Made by a program: the position numbers and the translations under genes. A stretch of 23,213 nucleotides of DNA from Rhizophlyctis rosea. Its lineage: Eukaryota; Chytridiomycota; Chytridiomycetes; Rhizophlyctidales; Rhizophlyctidaceae. The stretch covers positions 3,819-27,031 of the forward strand of contig JADGJC010000419.1 in the NCBI GenBank assembly GCA_027596075.1, in the 5' to 3' direction. Below are positions 1 through 10,459 of the stretch, one piece after another. The notes under the pieces are model-generated. The model was given only the letters and a program-made list of their open reading frames with translations, ran no database searches and was not told where the DNA came from. How positions within the stretch are numbered: position 1 is the stretch's first letter; each line of letters starts with the position of its first letter.

Positions 1-336
1 CCACAAACTCCACCCACCCCCCTCGTCTCCCCAACCCTAACCGCAACCCACTCCCGCAAACGCAAACCTCTCCCTACGGACGCCGAGTCCCTCCTCGCGG
101 AGCTCAACGCCAAGCGGCAACGCAACACCGAGGCTGCGCGACGGAGCCGGGCGCGGAAGATGGAGCGGTTGGAATTTTTGGAGAAGGAGGTTGAGGTTAT
201 CAGGAAGGAGAGGGATGCGTACAGGAAGCGGTGTGAGGAGATGGAGAGGGAACGGGGTGAGAGGGAGGAGAGTATGAGGAAGGAGTTGGAGGTGCTAAGA
301 AAGAGGGTGGAGGAGGCTTGTAAGGGAAAGGTGTAG
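1..336 (+). CDS. bZIP transcription factor, Gcn4/CPC-1 type (3' end, 5' truncated)
   Basis: The frame is open from the first base to a TAG at 334-336, giving the last 111 residues of a protein that starts outside the window. Seen in sequence: a Pro/Thr-rich lead, then the basic region KRQRNTEAARRSRARKMERL at about residues 37-56, which matches the bZIP DNA-contact signature N-x7-R (here N-TEAARRS-R), followed by a long charged coiled coil running to the C-terminus. Family knowledge: this basic region is closest to Gcn4/CpcA/CPC-1, activators of amino-acid biosynthesis genes that bind TGACTCA-like sites as dimers in the nucleus. The zipper here is unusually charged (many E/R/K), with leucines at only some heptad positions, so the exact subfamily is unsure. 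The gene is convergent with the reductase-like gene downstream. Confidence 0.9.
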   Translation, partial: PQTPPTPLVSPTLTATHSRKRKPLPTDAESLLAELNAKRQRNTEAARRSRARKMERLEFLEKEVEVIRKERDAYRKRCEEMERERGEREESMRKELEVLRKRVEEACKGKV

Positions 337-819
337 GGTGGTTGGCTGGTTGGCTGGTTGTTGTAGGGTAGTCGCAGTGTCGTAGTGTGTAGCAGTTTTT
401 TTTGTTATTATTTCTTGCATTGTATTATTACCGAAATAGAATTCTTGTTTGCCAATTGCGACAAATCATTTTTTTTCGGAAGTTGAGATTGTATCCAACC
501 ACAGATGTGCGCCCGTCTGTGGTGCAGGCACCACAGGCTACTTTTTTCACGAAGTTTTGTAAGGTGGGTCCAGAACATTCAACAGTCCCCTGCATGTGAG
601 GGGTTTGTTTTGTCCGAATCAACACACGGCGTACCAACACTGCGAATTTCCCCAGAAGTGGGCGGCTTCCGTGACCCACGTAATTGAAGAAAACATATAC
701 ATAGAATCTATGTGGACCGCATAGAATAAAAATTTATGTTCTGAGGTTACAGAAGCCGCCCAGTTGGAGTCCATTCCAGCGACGACCCCATTTGCCACCG
801 CGAACCCCGCTAAAAGACC
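337..819. other. Intergenic stretch between two convergent genes
   Basis: About 480 bp shared by the 3' ends of the bZIP gene and the reductase-like gene. It contains T-rich tracts just after the bZIP stop, an AATAAA-type motif near 725, and the inverted repeat listed separately. The short open frames here overlap each other on both strands and none is protein-like. Confidence 0.6.
659..762. repeat. 104-bp inverted repeat (18-bp arms) around a small palindrome
   Basis: The left arm 659-676 and the reverse complement of the right arm 745-762 both read TGGGCGGCTTCyGTrACC, 16 of 18 identical. The 68-bp loop contains the perfect odd palindrome ACATAGAATCTATGT (699-713) and an AT-rich stretch. 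It sits between two convergent 3' ends, so it could fold back in either transcript, act as a bidirectional 3'-end signal, or be a tiny foldback element. I see no convincing flanking target-site duplication. Confidence 0.6.
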
Positions 820-1818
820 TCATTTCTTCAACAACGCAAAAGAGGAGTAAAACTTCCCAGACTTGAACGCCAAATGACACCACGCGACGCACATGGCTTC
901 CAGCCCTAGTTTTTTTCAGACACATATTTCAGCAAAATGTTTCTTGAGTCTGGCCAAGAATCGTCGGATAACTTACATCTCGACTCCTCAATACCTCCCA
1001 TATCCTCGATACTTTCCCAACCGAAATCTTTCAGGATGTCCCTAACGACTCCCTTGGCTGACGCATCGTTGCCCGCGATGAGCATCGTCGCGGTTCCATC
1101 CGGGAATGCTATTCAGCAGAAGAAAGAAAAGTAGGTGGTACCAATCAGCTCACGCCTCCCCAAGAAAAACGCAACAGAAAAACAAACGAGAAGAAAAAAA
1201 AACCGATTCGGGCCCGACACCCCCGAGCTGGACACAAATAAACTCACAAGGCTTATACATAACCCCATTCCCCACAATATTCCAGCACTTGACCACCTTG
1301 GTGTCAGGCAATTTTCTCTGAATATCCTCGCCCAAGGAGTCGTCCATACCAACGGTCAGACCAACAAGGTTGCTGCCGTCGAAACGTAAGGGGTTGTTCA
1401 CATCAATGAGAACCTTTTGGGATAGGTTCTCTACTTTCGCGGCATCCAGGACGGCGTGGATGGCGGTTGCGGCTGTGGCGAGGATTATGACGGCTGGGAA
1501 GTGGTGTGTAAGGGGAGTGAGTTGTTAAGGGAAGTGGGGTTCTTACACGCATGCTTTTGCGAAAACGGTTCTATCAGAAGTCCGGAAAATAAAGGCGTGC
1601 CTTCCCCCTCCCTTACCTCCAAATTGAGCGGCCTCCTCAAAGGTTCCAATCTGGACGTTGTCGCCCAATGCAATGAAATCTTTCAGTTTTTCTGCTTGAC
1701 TGGGATCGCGGGTACCGATTTTGATGGCGTAATGTTCTGTGATGAATCCTTTGGCGAGAGCGAGGGATACGACGCCCGTGCCCAGGATGCCGATTGCTGG
1801 CTTTGATGTGATTGTCAT
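820..1818 (-). CDS. F420-dependent NADP oxidoreductase-like protein (Rossmann fold), four exons, 221 aa
   Basis: Gene model, complement of join(820..905, 977..1108, 1248..1493, 1617..1818): four exons totalling 666 nt with no internal stop. Introns are 1494-1616 (GTAAGG...CAG), 1109-1247 (GTGAGT...TAG) and 906-976 (GTAAGT...TAG). Seen: an N-terminal dinucleotide-binding loop GTGVVS (residues 13-18) after a beta-strand, GTRDPSQ in the NADP 2'-phosphate loop, then AVIILAT, DVNNPL, DSLGEDIQ, VVKCWNIVGN, LIAGND and GGIEESRWLE. These are the successive signatures of the COG2085/F420_oxidored family, at normal length. The C-terminal sequence RWLEAMCVAWCHLAF is recovered only by the last splice. Known: archaeal and bacterial members reduce F420 with NADPH, but fungi are not known to make F420, so the fungal enzyme probably uses NADP(H) with another acceptor. 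That last point is inference. The third Gly of the loop is Ser here. Confidence 0.9.
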
Positions 1819-3817
1819 TTGTTTGGTATGTTGTAATCGCGGGAACTAAAGACAGGATGCAGCGGGGGAATGGGAGGGTGGGTGTCCGTTTTTAAGTGTT
1901 GCGGTGGTGGAAGGAGGATGGGGAGGCACGTTTCATTATTGTACGAGAGAGCACCAACCCCTGTGTTCGGGTTCCTTTTGCAGGAATACTGTAGTTCAGT
2001 ACTGTATGCAGGAAATAAGACTTTCCACGGCTTTGTGTGGGCGACAAAAAGAGTGTAGACATTGTGTTCAGTGATACGTGGAATTTGGCGGTTGGGAGTG
2101 GTGGTTCGGGGGGCGTAAGTTTAGCGGAGGGGCAAACGGAGGCCTCCGCATGTCCGTTTTTGGGCCAGTTCTATGAATGATAAGCTCCATCAAAGATGAG
2201 ATCCATGTGCGGGCCACAAGAAGAGGAAAAGAATGTTCAGAAATCTGTGTCTTTTAACAGGTGGTGGACATGGCATCCTGCCTAAAAAGACGAAGAAGTG
2301 ATTGGCGCAACCGAAGGCTACAGATGTCGACTGTTGAAACGCTTTTGTTCCCTTCTAACGGTGAGCTTGAGAAGCATGATTTACGTGCAATGAAGCAAAC
2401 CCCCAACATGTGCACACCTTGCTGGTGCCGCATCTGACTGCAATGTTTCAATTACGGTCCCCTTCTGGATTTACTCGAACAACAGAGGAGAGCAAAAAAA
2501 ACCTTTTTGCAACTCTTCATATGTGATAGCGGCCACAGGATTCCGTTGCCGCGCACCATGGATGATCATGTCAAATGGATTCCATCCTGCGCTGTGTTGC
2601 ATCGCTTGCCCTTTTTTTTTGGCTATGCAGAGTATGTTGCCATTTCACCGGGTACCAGCTCGGCGCTTACTATACATCGTCTCAAGATATGTCTAGATGC
2701 TCCAGGTCTGATAACTTCCGCCCCATGCCCATGATTGAGCAAACTGGCACGGAAGGAATATCATGTCGGATCAATACCCGCAAACCCTATCGTCGTTTCT
2801 TTTTTGTCTTGGTCAGAAGAGAGATTGCAAAATTAATCGGCTTCCACTGCTTAGAACCATTGAGAAGACTACTAAGATGATTATAGATCCCGGCTCATGA
2901 GACTTTGCAACATCTTTTACTTAGAAGTTCGATACTCCGTCTTTTTGGCTCATAGGCAGAGGCTAACAGACATCCGAATACCTTGGCATACACAGAAAGA
3001 ATGACAACTAAAGCCTGAATGGTACGGGCCGCTTCGGCTTCGGACATAAAATTCGGAATTACGAATGTCATAACCACATGGTTTCTCTTTATTGTGGAGG
3101 GTTGAACCGCAAAAAAATCTGGTACCACGCCCATTACGCATTCTCTACATCAGATATTTGCAGCTGATGTCATGGCAGGCAATCGAAAACTGGTAGTCAT
3201 GCATTCGTCTCTCCTTTGGTCATGATTCATTCAGCAGCTCATTTGCGGATCATGACTTGGACTCATCAGCGTTTGAAGGCAATGTGGATCAATCATCATC
3301 GTGAACGGAAACGCATGGCTTACCACGCCGCATTTCCCTCTCGAATTGACCGATCTTTACTCCTTTTTGTGTACTCGCAATTGAGATCCATGTCGTCATG
3401 GCAAGGTAGTTGCCCTGAAAATGAGATGGTCACTTGATGACTTGATTTCTGAACGTGCCCACCATGTCAAGTGAGTCATATGGTTGCCGACTATGCCGGT
3501 TGCATTACTTTTTGTGGTGTGATTACCTTCTATGCTGCACATCTATGTCATTCATCGCGGGATGAAATGGTCCAGGCTGACAATGACTGTTCGTCTCCTG
3601 TCCACATAGCTTTACATCCTTGAGGTCGCGAACATGGAAACCGCATCGACCAACCGGATCGCAGACGTCGATTTGCGAGTCCATCTCTCCCGTCATCCTC
3701 AGGGACTGCCAAAGGATGTCAAATGCTGCTTCCTTTCCGGGAACGCGAAGTGTCATGGATACTGTCCTTCCATTCGGGCTAGTACTTGCATTTCCTTTTG
3801 ATCTTCACGCTGAAGCC
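1819..3817. other. Gene-poor stretch upstream of the reductase-like gene
   Basis: About 2 kb. The first few hundred bases are presumably the promoter of the minus-strand reductase-like gene and hold a Zn2Cys6-type palindrome (listed separately). A GCN4/AP-1-type site TGAGTCA occurs at 3472-3478. Open frames here (for example 2895-3134 and 3523-3756 on minus) are under 80 codons, and I recognise no domain in any of them. No RNA gene or repeat seen. Confidence 0.5.
2134..2159. promoter_or_regulatory. CGG-N6-CCG palindrome with outer inverted repeat
   Basis: CGGAGGCCTCCG at 2137-2148 is a perfect 12-bp palindrome with the CGG...CCG spacing of Gal4-class Zn2Cys6 binding sites. AAACGGA (2134-2140) is also mirrored by TCCGTTT (2153-2159). 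It lies roughly 320 bp upstream of the start of the reductase-like gene on the minus strand. That it is a working operator is inference from motif and position. Confidence 0.4.
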
Positions 3818-4346
3818 AGGGGGTTGGAAACTTGTATTGAATGAGTTTAATGAGGTTAATGAGAATGATCTTAATGAGCTGATGACGCAATGAGCAACAA
3901 TGAGTTTGCAGTAATGATCACTACCGTAGTTACGTCATTGTTTACCTGTTTAGCAATCACAAGGGGTTCGATCGATTGCCAAACAAAAAGACTATATCAT
4001 TAGCTCTGCCTCTGGCTACACCCGCTGCTCCCTTCCCTCAAGATGGCCGCAACGTGAACAGTGTTCAGGTTTTCCTAGTTGCAATGTGCGCAACGGAGAA
4101 AGGGCACACCAGCACACCTCGTCCTTTTATAAGGTTCAAAGCATCATCCGGAACTCACTTACACGTGCCAAAGCAATGACGTCACTTTACAATGAAAACA
4201 ATGAGTCCGCAATGAGCTCAATGGTTCTGCAATGAGGGCAATGAGTATGTGAAGAGGGTGATGAGAATGACCTTAATGAGTTCATGACGCAATGAAGGTG
4301 ATGACCAGTAATGAGAATAATGATTAATCCCAGTTTCCAACCCCCT
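3818..4346. mobile_element. Non-autonomous TIR element (MITE-like), about 529 bp
   Basis: Perfect terminal inverted repeats AGGGGGTTGGAAACT at 3818-3832 and its reverse complement at 4332-4346, with weaker matching for several bases further in. The flanks GAAGCC (3812-3817) and GAAGCC (4347-4352) are a direct duplication. The match can be extended to CTGAAGCC if the terminal CT of the right end is counted as target, or shortened to AAGC if the TIR is taken as CAGGGGG, so the exact target length (4, 6 or 8 bp) is ambiguous. No transposase is encoded. The inside is low complexity, made of degenerate AATGAG/AATGA units, with a 33-bp direct repeat (about 3857-3889 and 4262-4294, three mismatches). 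This fits a MITE mobilised in trans. The CAGGG end would suit hAT if the target is 8 bp, but the superfamily is unsure. Confidence 0.8.
3840..4330. repeat. Degenerate AATGAG-rich tandem array inside the TIR element
   Basis: Two clusters, 3840-3920 and 4185-4325, contain about two dozen AATGA/AATGAG/GATGA units at irregular 5-12 bp spacing, separated by a unique middle. The clusters share a near-identical block around GAGAATGAtCTTAATGAG. Between them lie a perfect CRE, TGACGTCA (4177-4184), a TTACGTCA-like half (about 3930) and an E-box CACGTG (about 4162). Confidence 0.7.
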
Positions 4347-7300
4347 GAAGCCGGTGATCATTCAGCGCGTTCCTCCCCGACTCCGTCATTGATCGGCGAA
4401 AAAACAGATTCGGGTCTGTGATCTCATGTTGAGACTATCGTTTGCCGAGATGCACCCAATCCGCTTGATCCACCCAACTTGGACAGCATTGGTTGTACTA
4501 TCCAATGTGTGCACACATCCCATCTCACCTTCCTGGCCCCTCAGAGTTCAATGATAGAAATGATGCAACTTCGGGAGTAGCATCCTGCGGACATCAGAAT
4601 CATCGTGCCCCTATGCGATGAAAGGGACACGCAGGCTGGTCGTCCAGCGCTTCGTGATCGGATCGACTTTTTGCCATCTTTCAGAAAGCAATCCATGGGC
4701 TCCTTTCCCGCCAAACAACCAAAGCACCAAAAAAAAGGATGAAGAGCAGGAACCCCATGCACCATGTGAGTACGCGTGCGGTTTCAACCCGAAAATGTTG
4801 GGGCTGGAGAACATCACGAACTCCACCAAAATGGATGCGTCAGATTCAAAGTTAGCGACCAGAACCAGAGAACACTATAGTTCTGTTCAGGTGTGGAAAT
4901 ATTTGCTGTTTTTCGCACGAACCGGTCCATGGTCGAACTCAGGACTGACTTTGTGGACTTCGATACTGCTGCCTGTGATGGCTGCTCCAGCACCGTTTCG
5001 AGGAGACCAATTACCGCTTGCAACCAACTCACGCCCACACCCCACTACTGACCACCAGAATCACAACCGCAAGATTATGTTGATCCTGTTCGTAGATTCA
5101 TCTTGTCGCTTCGCTTTTCAATACATGTACCAGACGTAAGTGACAAGAGAGGAGCGTGCCCTTCCATTCTCTGCTGGAACGCAAAAAGTCGTCCCTGAAC
5201 TTAGGAATACATAAGTGTCCCTGTCGCATACGCCCACTTACGATTGCCGGCGGAAAGGCGCTAAAGCAACAAGGACTTCTGTTGGAGGATCGAGACATGT
5301 GGTTTGACAAATCTTTGACTTCGTTGGCCGAAGAGTTCGTAAATCCTCAGCTGTTATTCACTATGACTTTCCTTTCTAGTTTTCTTCTGCTTTGGCACAC
5401 GTCCCACTTTGTCTGCGTCCAAGTGTCTGCAATTGCGCAACAAGCAAGACAGACAACGACACTGACAAGGCGCGGATGTGGTCAACCACAGAAGGAAGCC
5501 CAGGGACCATCAGTCCAATCATCGAGCTAACCACGCCACGTATTCAATACACTTTATACTGAGAGCATATTGAAAAGTGGAGCATCCTGTTCCGGAAGAT
5601 GCACACTCAGTTGGGGCTCGGCAAAGTCGGCGCATTCCTTTTGTACCGTTTTGATTGTCTTCCTTCCAGAACGCAGAACGCCCATAGTATGGAATAAGTG
5701 CATGACACTCCTTCTTGGCCTGAACAAAAAGAATACGGTCCGCTTGCGAGAGAAGTACACGAAATGTGGTACCATGTGCAATGGCCCTTTGAATCTCCAA
5801 TGACGAGATGGATCCAAATAGAAAGATATTTGCAGTGTTTCTCTTCACTTGATCTGCTCCCATTGTAGATACATCGATGCATCAAATCGAGATGCTGGAT
5901 GTTGCGGCTTTTGGTGCCGCATGATCAAATCAAAAGACTGGATATCCCTGAAACCCAACCTGTCTTTCACCCCACGCACGATGCGGGAGAAAACACGGAT
6001 CGACATCCATGATGTTCATACTATTTTGTTCAACAAAGTTTGGGTCTGATATTCTCTCAAGTTAGAATTACATCGTGTTTCAAACCGTGTGATACATTAT
6101 CCCACTTGTTCCGGAAGGTTCCAACCTCCATAGTAAGCGGACACATCACAGCTGATGAGTGATTGCTGCCGGTCACCACCCTGCCGCCAACATGTGAAGG
6201 AGCAATCATCGTCCAGAGTATGTGGTCTGTAACCTACACATCACCTTTAAAGTGGCCGCCCTCATCGGCCTTCCCAGAGTTTTGCTGTTCTTGCACCAAT
6301 CGTTTATTCGTCATTCGCGCCTCCATCCCTGAGTAGAGATGGGTGGACGGCCGTCCCACATCTGGTGCAAGGCTTTTTGTTTTCCTGCTCCTGCCACAGG
6401 AAATGCCACACAAATGCGGTCAAAGTTGTTCGGAATCAGACACCACACCTTTTGCGGCAGCACTTCACCTTTGACAACCAGATCCTTGTGTAATTCCAGC
6501 GGAATCTGTCTTCCCTTTTTGTTTCCTCTACATTCGACAACTTCCATCCCTATGACATCAAAAAAAAAGATCGACACGTTTGAGATACATCCACAGTTGC
6601 TGCAGGCACCGAAAAGTTCCTGCGTTTCTTGCTCGTTGAGGAAGCCTTCTTTTCAGGTTCGACTTCAATCGTTCTTCAAGAAATCTGATTGCAATCACTG
6701 GGCGGATGCGCCCACTTGCCAGATCACCGACAACCGCCGCCAATCACTGGCATGTACCTGTCCCATAACTTGACCCCTTGAGCTTGATGCTGTTCAGGGA
6801 ACTTAGAAAACCCCTTCATGGGCGGAATCGCTCATACCTGTCTTTCAGCGCCACTTCTTTTTTTACGTTCAGTTTGGAGCCTAAATCACACTCGGAAGTC
6901 TGTATTTTTGCGCTGCAATGCCAAAAAGAGAGCAAGAAGGGCGAATACCTACGAATTCAACATTGAGAGGTTTGATTAAGATAGAACCTGGACTTATTGG
7001 CCCAAAGCGGATATGTTGCGCGAGGTTGATGGCTGATGTTTCACAGCAAGAGAGTCCTGGTCAGACGTGCTACTAGGTCCAAGAGATTGAGCGAGCTTTC
7101 TGTCTCCACTCCCTCTCGTGTATTTCCTTTTCCTCACAATCCCTTCAATCATTCCACAATCCGCGATAATTAGGTTGAACTGAACGCCTTCAGAGCTTCG
7201 CATACCGATCGAATCGGTTGAATGAGCTTCCAAACTACACGCATATGTTAGCATGATTGATATTTGAGATGTTGTTGGATCTTGCATGTTGCGGGTAGAT

Positions 7301-8402
7301 GAAATGATTCGTTTGTTTGCTGCACAGAAAGTTGTCCACGGCGTAACGTCGAGGACTTGGAGAAGGATTTCTGGAAACTGTTCGAAAGTTTCGAAGCAGC
7401 CGGAGGATTATGAGTTGAGCAAGCCGTTACAATGCTGGCCGCTAGAGACACGCACATGTGAGATAATTTGGTGAGATAGATCGTTATGCTGATATGAGGC
7501 ACGACAAGCAATCCATGAACGCAAGAAGCAACGCGATAAACAAGCTGCCGAGCCTATTTGATTGATGCTGGGTTACAGAGCACCGATTTCTTTTGGTGAC
7601 GACATCCATATTTTCCTCTGCACTATCCTGGTACGAGATTTGGAGAGAAAGTTGCGATCCTTTGGCGGGGTCCCGATCAATGCAACTCTCATTCTGCGCC
7701 TTTCGATTCTATTGTTTGGTTGGCCGACAGATTCTGACAGTCAACGGAATGAGGCAAACAACCGATTTCAAACTGACGACCTACGAGCAGTCAGAAGAGG
7801 CTAGAGAACTTGGAGAAGGTTTGCAGATGTAAGATAGTTAAGATTTACTGGTATGTTCCCCACCCGCTGGTGTTCGCACAAGTGAAATTGCATGGCCCTC
7901 TTTCTTCACTATTTCTTTCGGCACCCTGACGGTGCTCCAAAGGGCAACCGTGGATTGCACTGCCACGCACACAGTGTCACACACAACTTGGTGCGATACA
8001 ACTTGGCTTCCAACTTCCACCACAAAAGGCAACTTATTGGGAAACCGGATGGTCCAGGCCGACGCCACTCGGTGCGCCTCCGCGCAACGTCTTAATTTGG
8101 CCCGTGAAAGTTCCGAGTCGTGAAGGGTAAGTATGTTAAAGGCAAACCAAAGGCAAACTCCTTCTTCCATTCATGCAGTTGGTGGAGTGGAGCCCAGATC
8201 GCAGGCTTTTAACCAAAACGTCGCAATGGCGCCCGCACACTCTACTGACTTTACACACTTTTTCTCAAATATGCTGGCAGGCAATTTTGCATAAATCGTC
8301 CACCTGGTGCCCGCAACTGGTCTGTGCAATGCACTCCATTCTACTAGTAGGCCCTCGTCGACAGCGCTTTCCACCTACATATTATCCCTAGTCTAATCAA
8401 AC
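4347..8402. other. Gene-poor stretch with unrecognised open frames
   Basis: About 4 kb without a gene I can support. Several minus-strand frames look protein-like in composition but match no family I know: 5519-5863 (114 codons, ATG start), 6311-6577 (open upstream into a CSNCGC segment) and 6994-7287. They lie in different frames with gaps, as would the remains of one or more decayed minus-strand genes. The plus-strand frame 4618-5139 (173 codons) has no features beyond length. No tRNA or rRNA, CRISPR or terminal-repeat structure seen. Confidence 0.4.
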
Positions 8403-10158
8403 ATGGCCTGCAATCTCATTTTCATGAGCGACATGGCCAGCAGCCTGTTTTGGCGGGATAAGGGACTTCACACCAACACCGCCGGTCTTCAGCTGTTCGC
8501 CGTCATCTTCGCAACCCTCCTCGTCACCATCCTTACCAAACTCCTCTCGCCGTTACGAAACAATCCCGTCAGCTCCCTCCATATATTATCCTTCTTCGCC
8601 AGCACCTCTCTCTTCTCTTCAGCTCGAATGGCAGCTGAAAGCGGTGCACCTCCCAAAGAACGGTTCCTCCTCCTTATTCTAACAAGCGCTTTCCTGGTTG
8701 GCCGCACCACCGACACCTTCCTAGTGCAATTTTACCCATCCCGCATTGGTCCAATTCGGCAACCTATGGATTGGAACGGACGTGCCGCTGGACTATCTGA
8801 CGAAGCTCGATGGGATTGTGCCACAGGCGCCTCTGGCGCGTGCAGCTACGAACCTCTCGCTTTGACTGGGCGGAGGCGAGTTGGGAATTTGAATATGCTG
8901 AACGCAACGTATTACAACGAAGCTGGCACCCGCAACATCTTGCTCACCGGGCACGCTAATTTTACATCCGCGAAACGACGTGATTGGGAGGACGGGCATT
9001 TGAGTTGTGGCTACATCACACAGCCATACCAATTGGCGTCGATGGACACGCCCCACTTCCATTGCATCTTCACCAGCAACGAGGAACTTATACTTCATGG
9101 TCCGTCATTAGTTCCGAGGTTCGAGTTCAATACTCCACCCACCTTATCAAAAACGCCTCGCTCGGCACCTCTTACCTCGTACTGTCCGACCGTAGCGCTC
9201 AACTATACACCCTGACCGTCTGAAAAGCTTTCAAAATGCCAAATGGAATTCAATCGATATACGGACCTTGTATGATCTTCCCCAAGGAGTTCATGCATCG
9301 ACCGTCGATGCATTGCTGGCAGCAATGCACGATGAGTGTTCCGGTACTGTTCTGTTTGCTAACTCATCCATCGTACGTGGCTCCAAAGCTACCTTCCAAA
9401 CACCACGGACATACAAAGATTTTGTCCAACTCGTCGTCCCGATGCTAGATAGGAACACCACATTTAGCACGGAAGGATCTTTAACGTGTTACGATAAAGG
9501 GAGGCGCGTGCTATATTGGGCAGATTTGCAGCTTTACATTCCTACCACTTCAGTTTTAGTTGCCAATTGGCGTCAAGTGATACGTGGGGGGATGCTCCAG
9601 TACAGGGTGGAAACCGCGGAGTTACAAGGATTGGGGAGCATAAAGGTCAGCACATTGTTGGGAAGTGGGGGCGCGGCGGATGATCGGTGGGCACCCGTAA
9701 CAAGCGACTCTTTACTCATCCTCACAAGATCCATGACCAATGGCACCCTCCAAGACGCCCTCCACGATGCCAGCTACCTTTTCCCCGAAGCCCTCAAGCT
9801 CGCCAACATCGTCTCCGAGTTCGATGCCCGCCTTTATAACATCACTCCCCTGATTGCCTTCATTGCACTGCTCACCCTCGCGATAGCCGTCCTGGCCATT
9901 GTCCAGCATCTTAGTACTAGAGAATTTGGGAAGTCCAATGTGCGGAAGTGGATGTCGAACGTTCCGGTTTTGATCTATCAGGATTGGGCGTTGGGTTTGT
10001 TGGTGGGATATGAGGGGAAGGAAGAGTTGCCAATGTTGCAGTTGGTGCCTGATGCTGTAGTTTTGCCTCGGATGGATGCGATGGATGCGGAGAAGGTGGT
10101 GCTTAACCAGGATGAGGATACGGTGGTAAATCGAAGGATTGATGACGTTGACGTCTGA
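8403..10158 (+). CDS. Fungal membrane glycoprotein, reading frame broken twice (pseudogene or sequence errors)
   Basis: One locus appears in three frames. Frame 3 runs 8403 to about 9090, frame 2 about 9089-9210 (the piece reading SWSVISSEVRVQYSTHLIKN) and frame 1 about 9211-10158, where it ends at TGA. Each piece keeps the C-rich third positions of coding DNA, and no GT...AG intron joins them, so two one-base losses (or two-base gains) near 9080-9099 and 9205-9222 are the simplest reading. The start ATG follows an AACATGGCC context. Seen: a hydrophobic segment at residues 27-47, more hydrophobic stretches at 58-73 and 88-101, then an ectodomain with many N-x-S/T sites (NAT, NFT, NAS, NTT, NGT, NIT). 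A strong membrane segment follows at nt 9844-9909 (PLIAFIALLTLAIAVLAIV), with a short cytoplasmic tail ending in acidic residues. No enzymatic domain recognised. It is convergent with the small membrane-protein gene at 10460. Confidence 0.6.
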
Positions 10159-10459
10159 AATCCAAGGCGAGATACCCAAGGCGAGATAGCATGTAGAAGG
10201 TCTACGTAGATATAAGTTCTAGCTTTCTATTTTATATAGCTATAATGTACTTACGACCTAATTTTCTTTTGTAATGATAATGTGGTCTGAAATCACTTGC
10301 AAGACAATAGATCCATGCAAAATGCGATCTTTTCTTTGTTAAACGCACTTCATTTTCACAATGGTATATACAACATTGAAAGACAAGGAACGCTATGTCA
10401 ATACAGAAACCCAAACTTATGAAACCTCAAGAGATTTTAATGAATCACAATAGAAACAA
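10159..10459. other. AT-rich convergent intergenic region with a short tandem duplication
   Basis: Just after the stop codon, the 13-mer CCAAGGCGAGATA occurs twice (10162-10174 and 10176-10188), a fresh-looking 14-bp tandem duplication. The rest is AT-rich, as expected for two facing 3' untranslated regions. No gene seen. Confidence 0.6.

Noticed and set aside
20..50. CCCTAAC-like bases suggesting telomere repeat
   Set aside because: Only one unit, lying inside the open bZIP reading frame.
1456..1806. 116-codon plus-strand frame
   Set aside because: Antisense to exons 1 and 2 of the reductase-like gene, whose spliced protein is strongly supported.
3961..3980. GGGGTTCGATCGATTGCC resembling a tRNA T-arm (B box)
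   Set aside because: No A-box or cloverleaf arms upstream, and no CCA-side pairing. It lies inside the TIR element.
3840..4330. CRISPR-like array from repeated AATGAG units
   Set aside because: Units are short and irregularly spaced with no uniform repeat and spacer lengths, inside a eukaryotic TIR element.
4618..5139. 173-codon plus-strand open frame
   Set aside because: Length alone is its only support. There are no domain, signal or membrane features, the composition changes along the frame and the codon use looks unlike the real genes here.
7838..8170. 110-codon minus-strand frame upstream of the membrane glycoprotein
   Set aside because: No domain, and it overlaps comparable plus-strand frames and the likely promoter of the gene at 8403.
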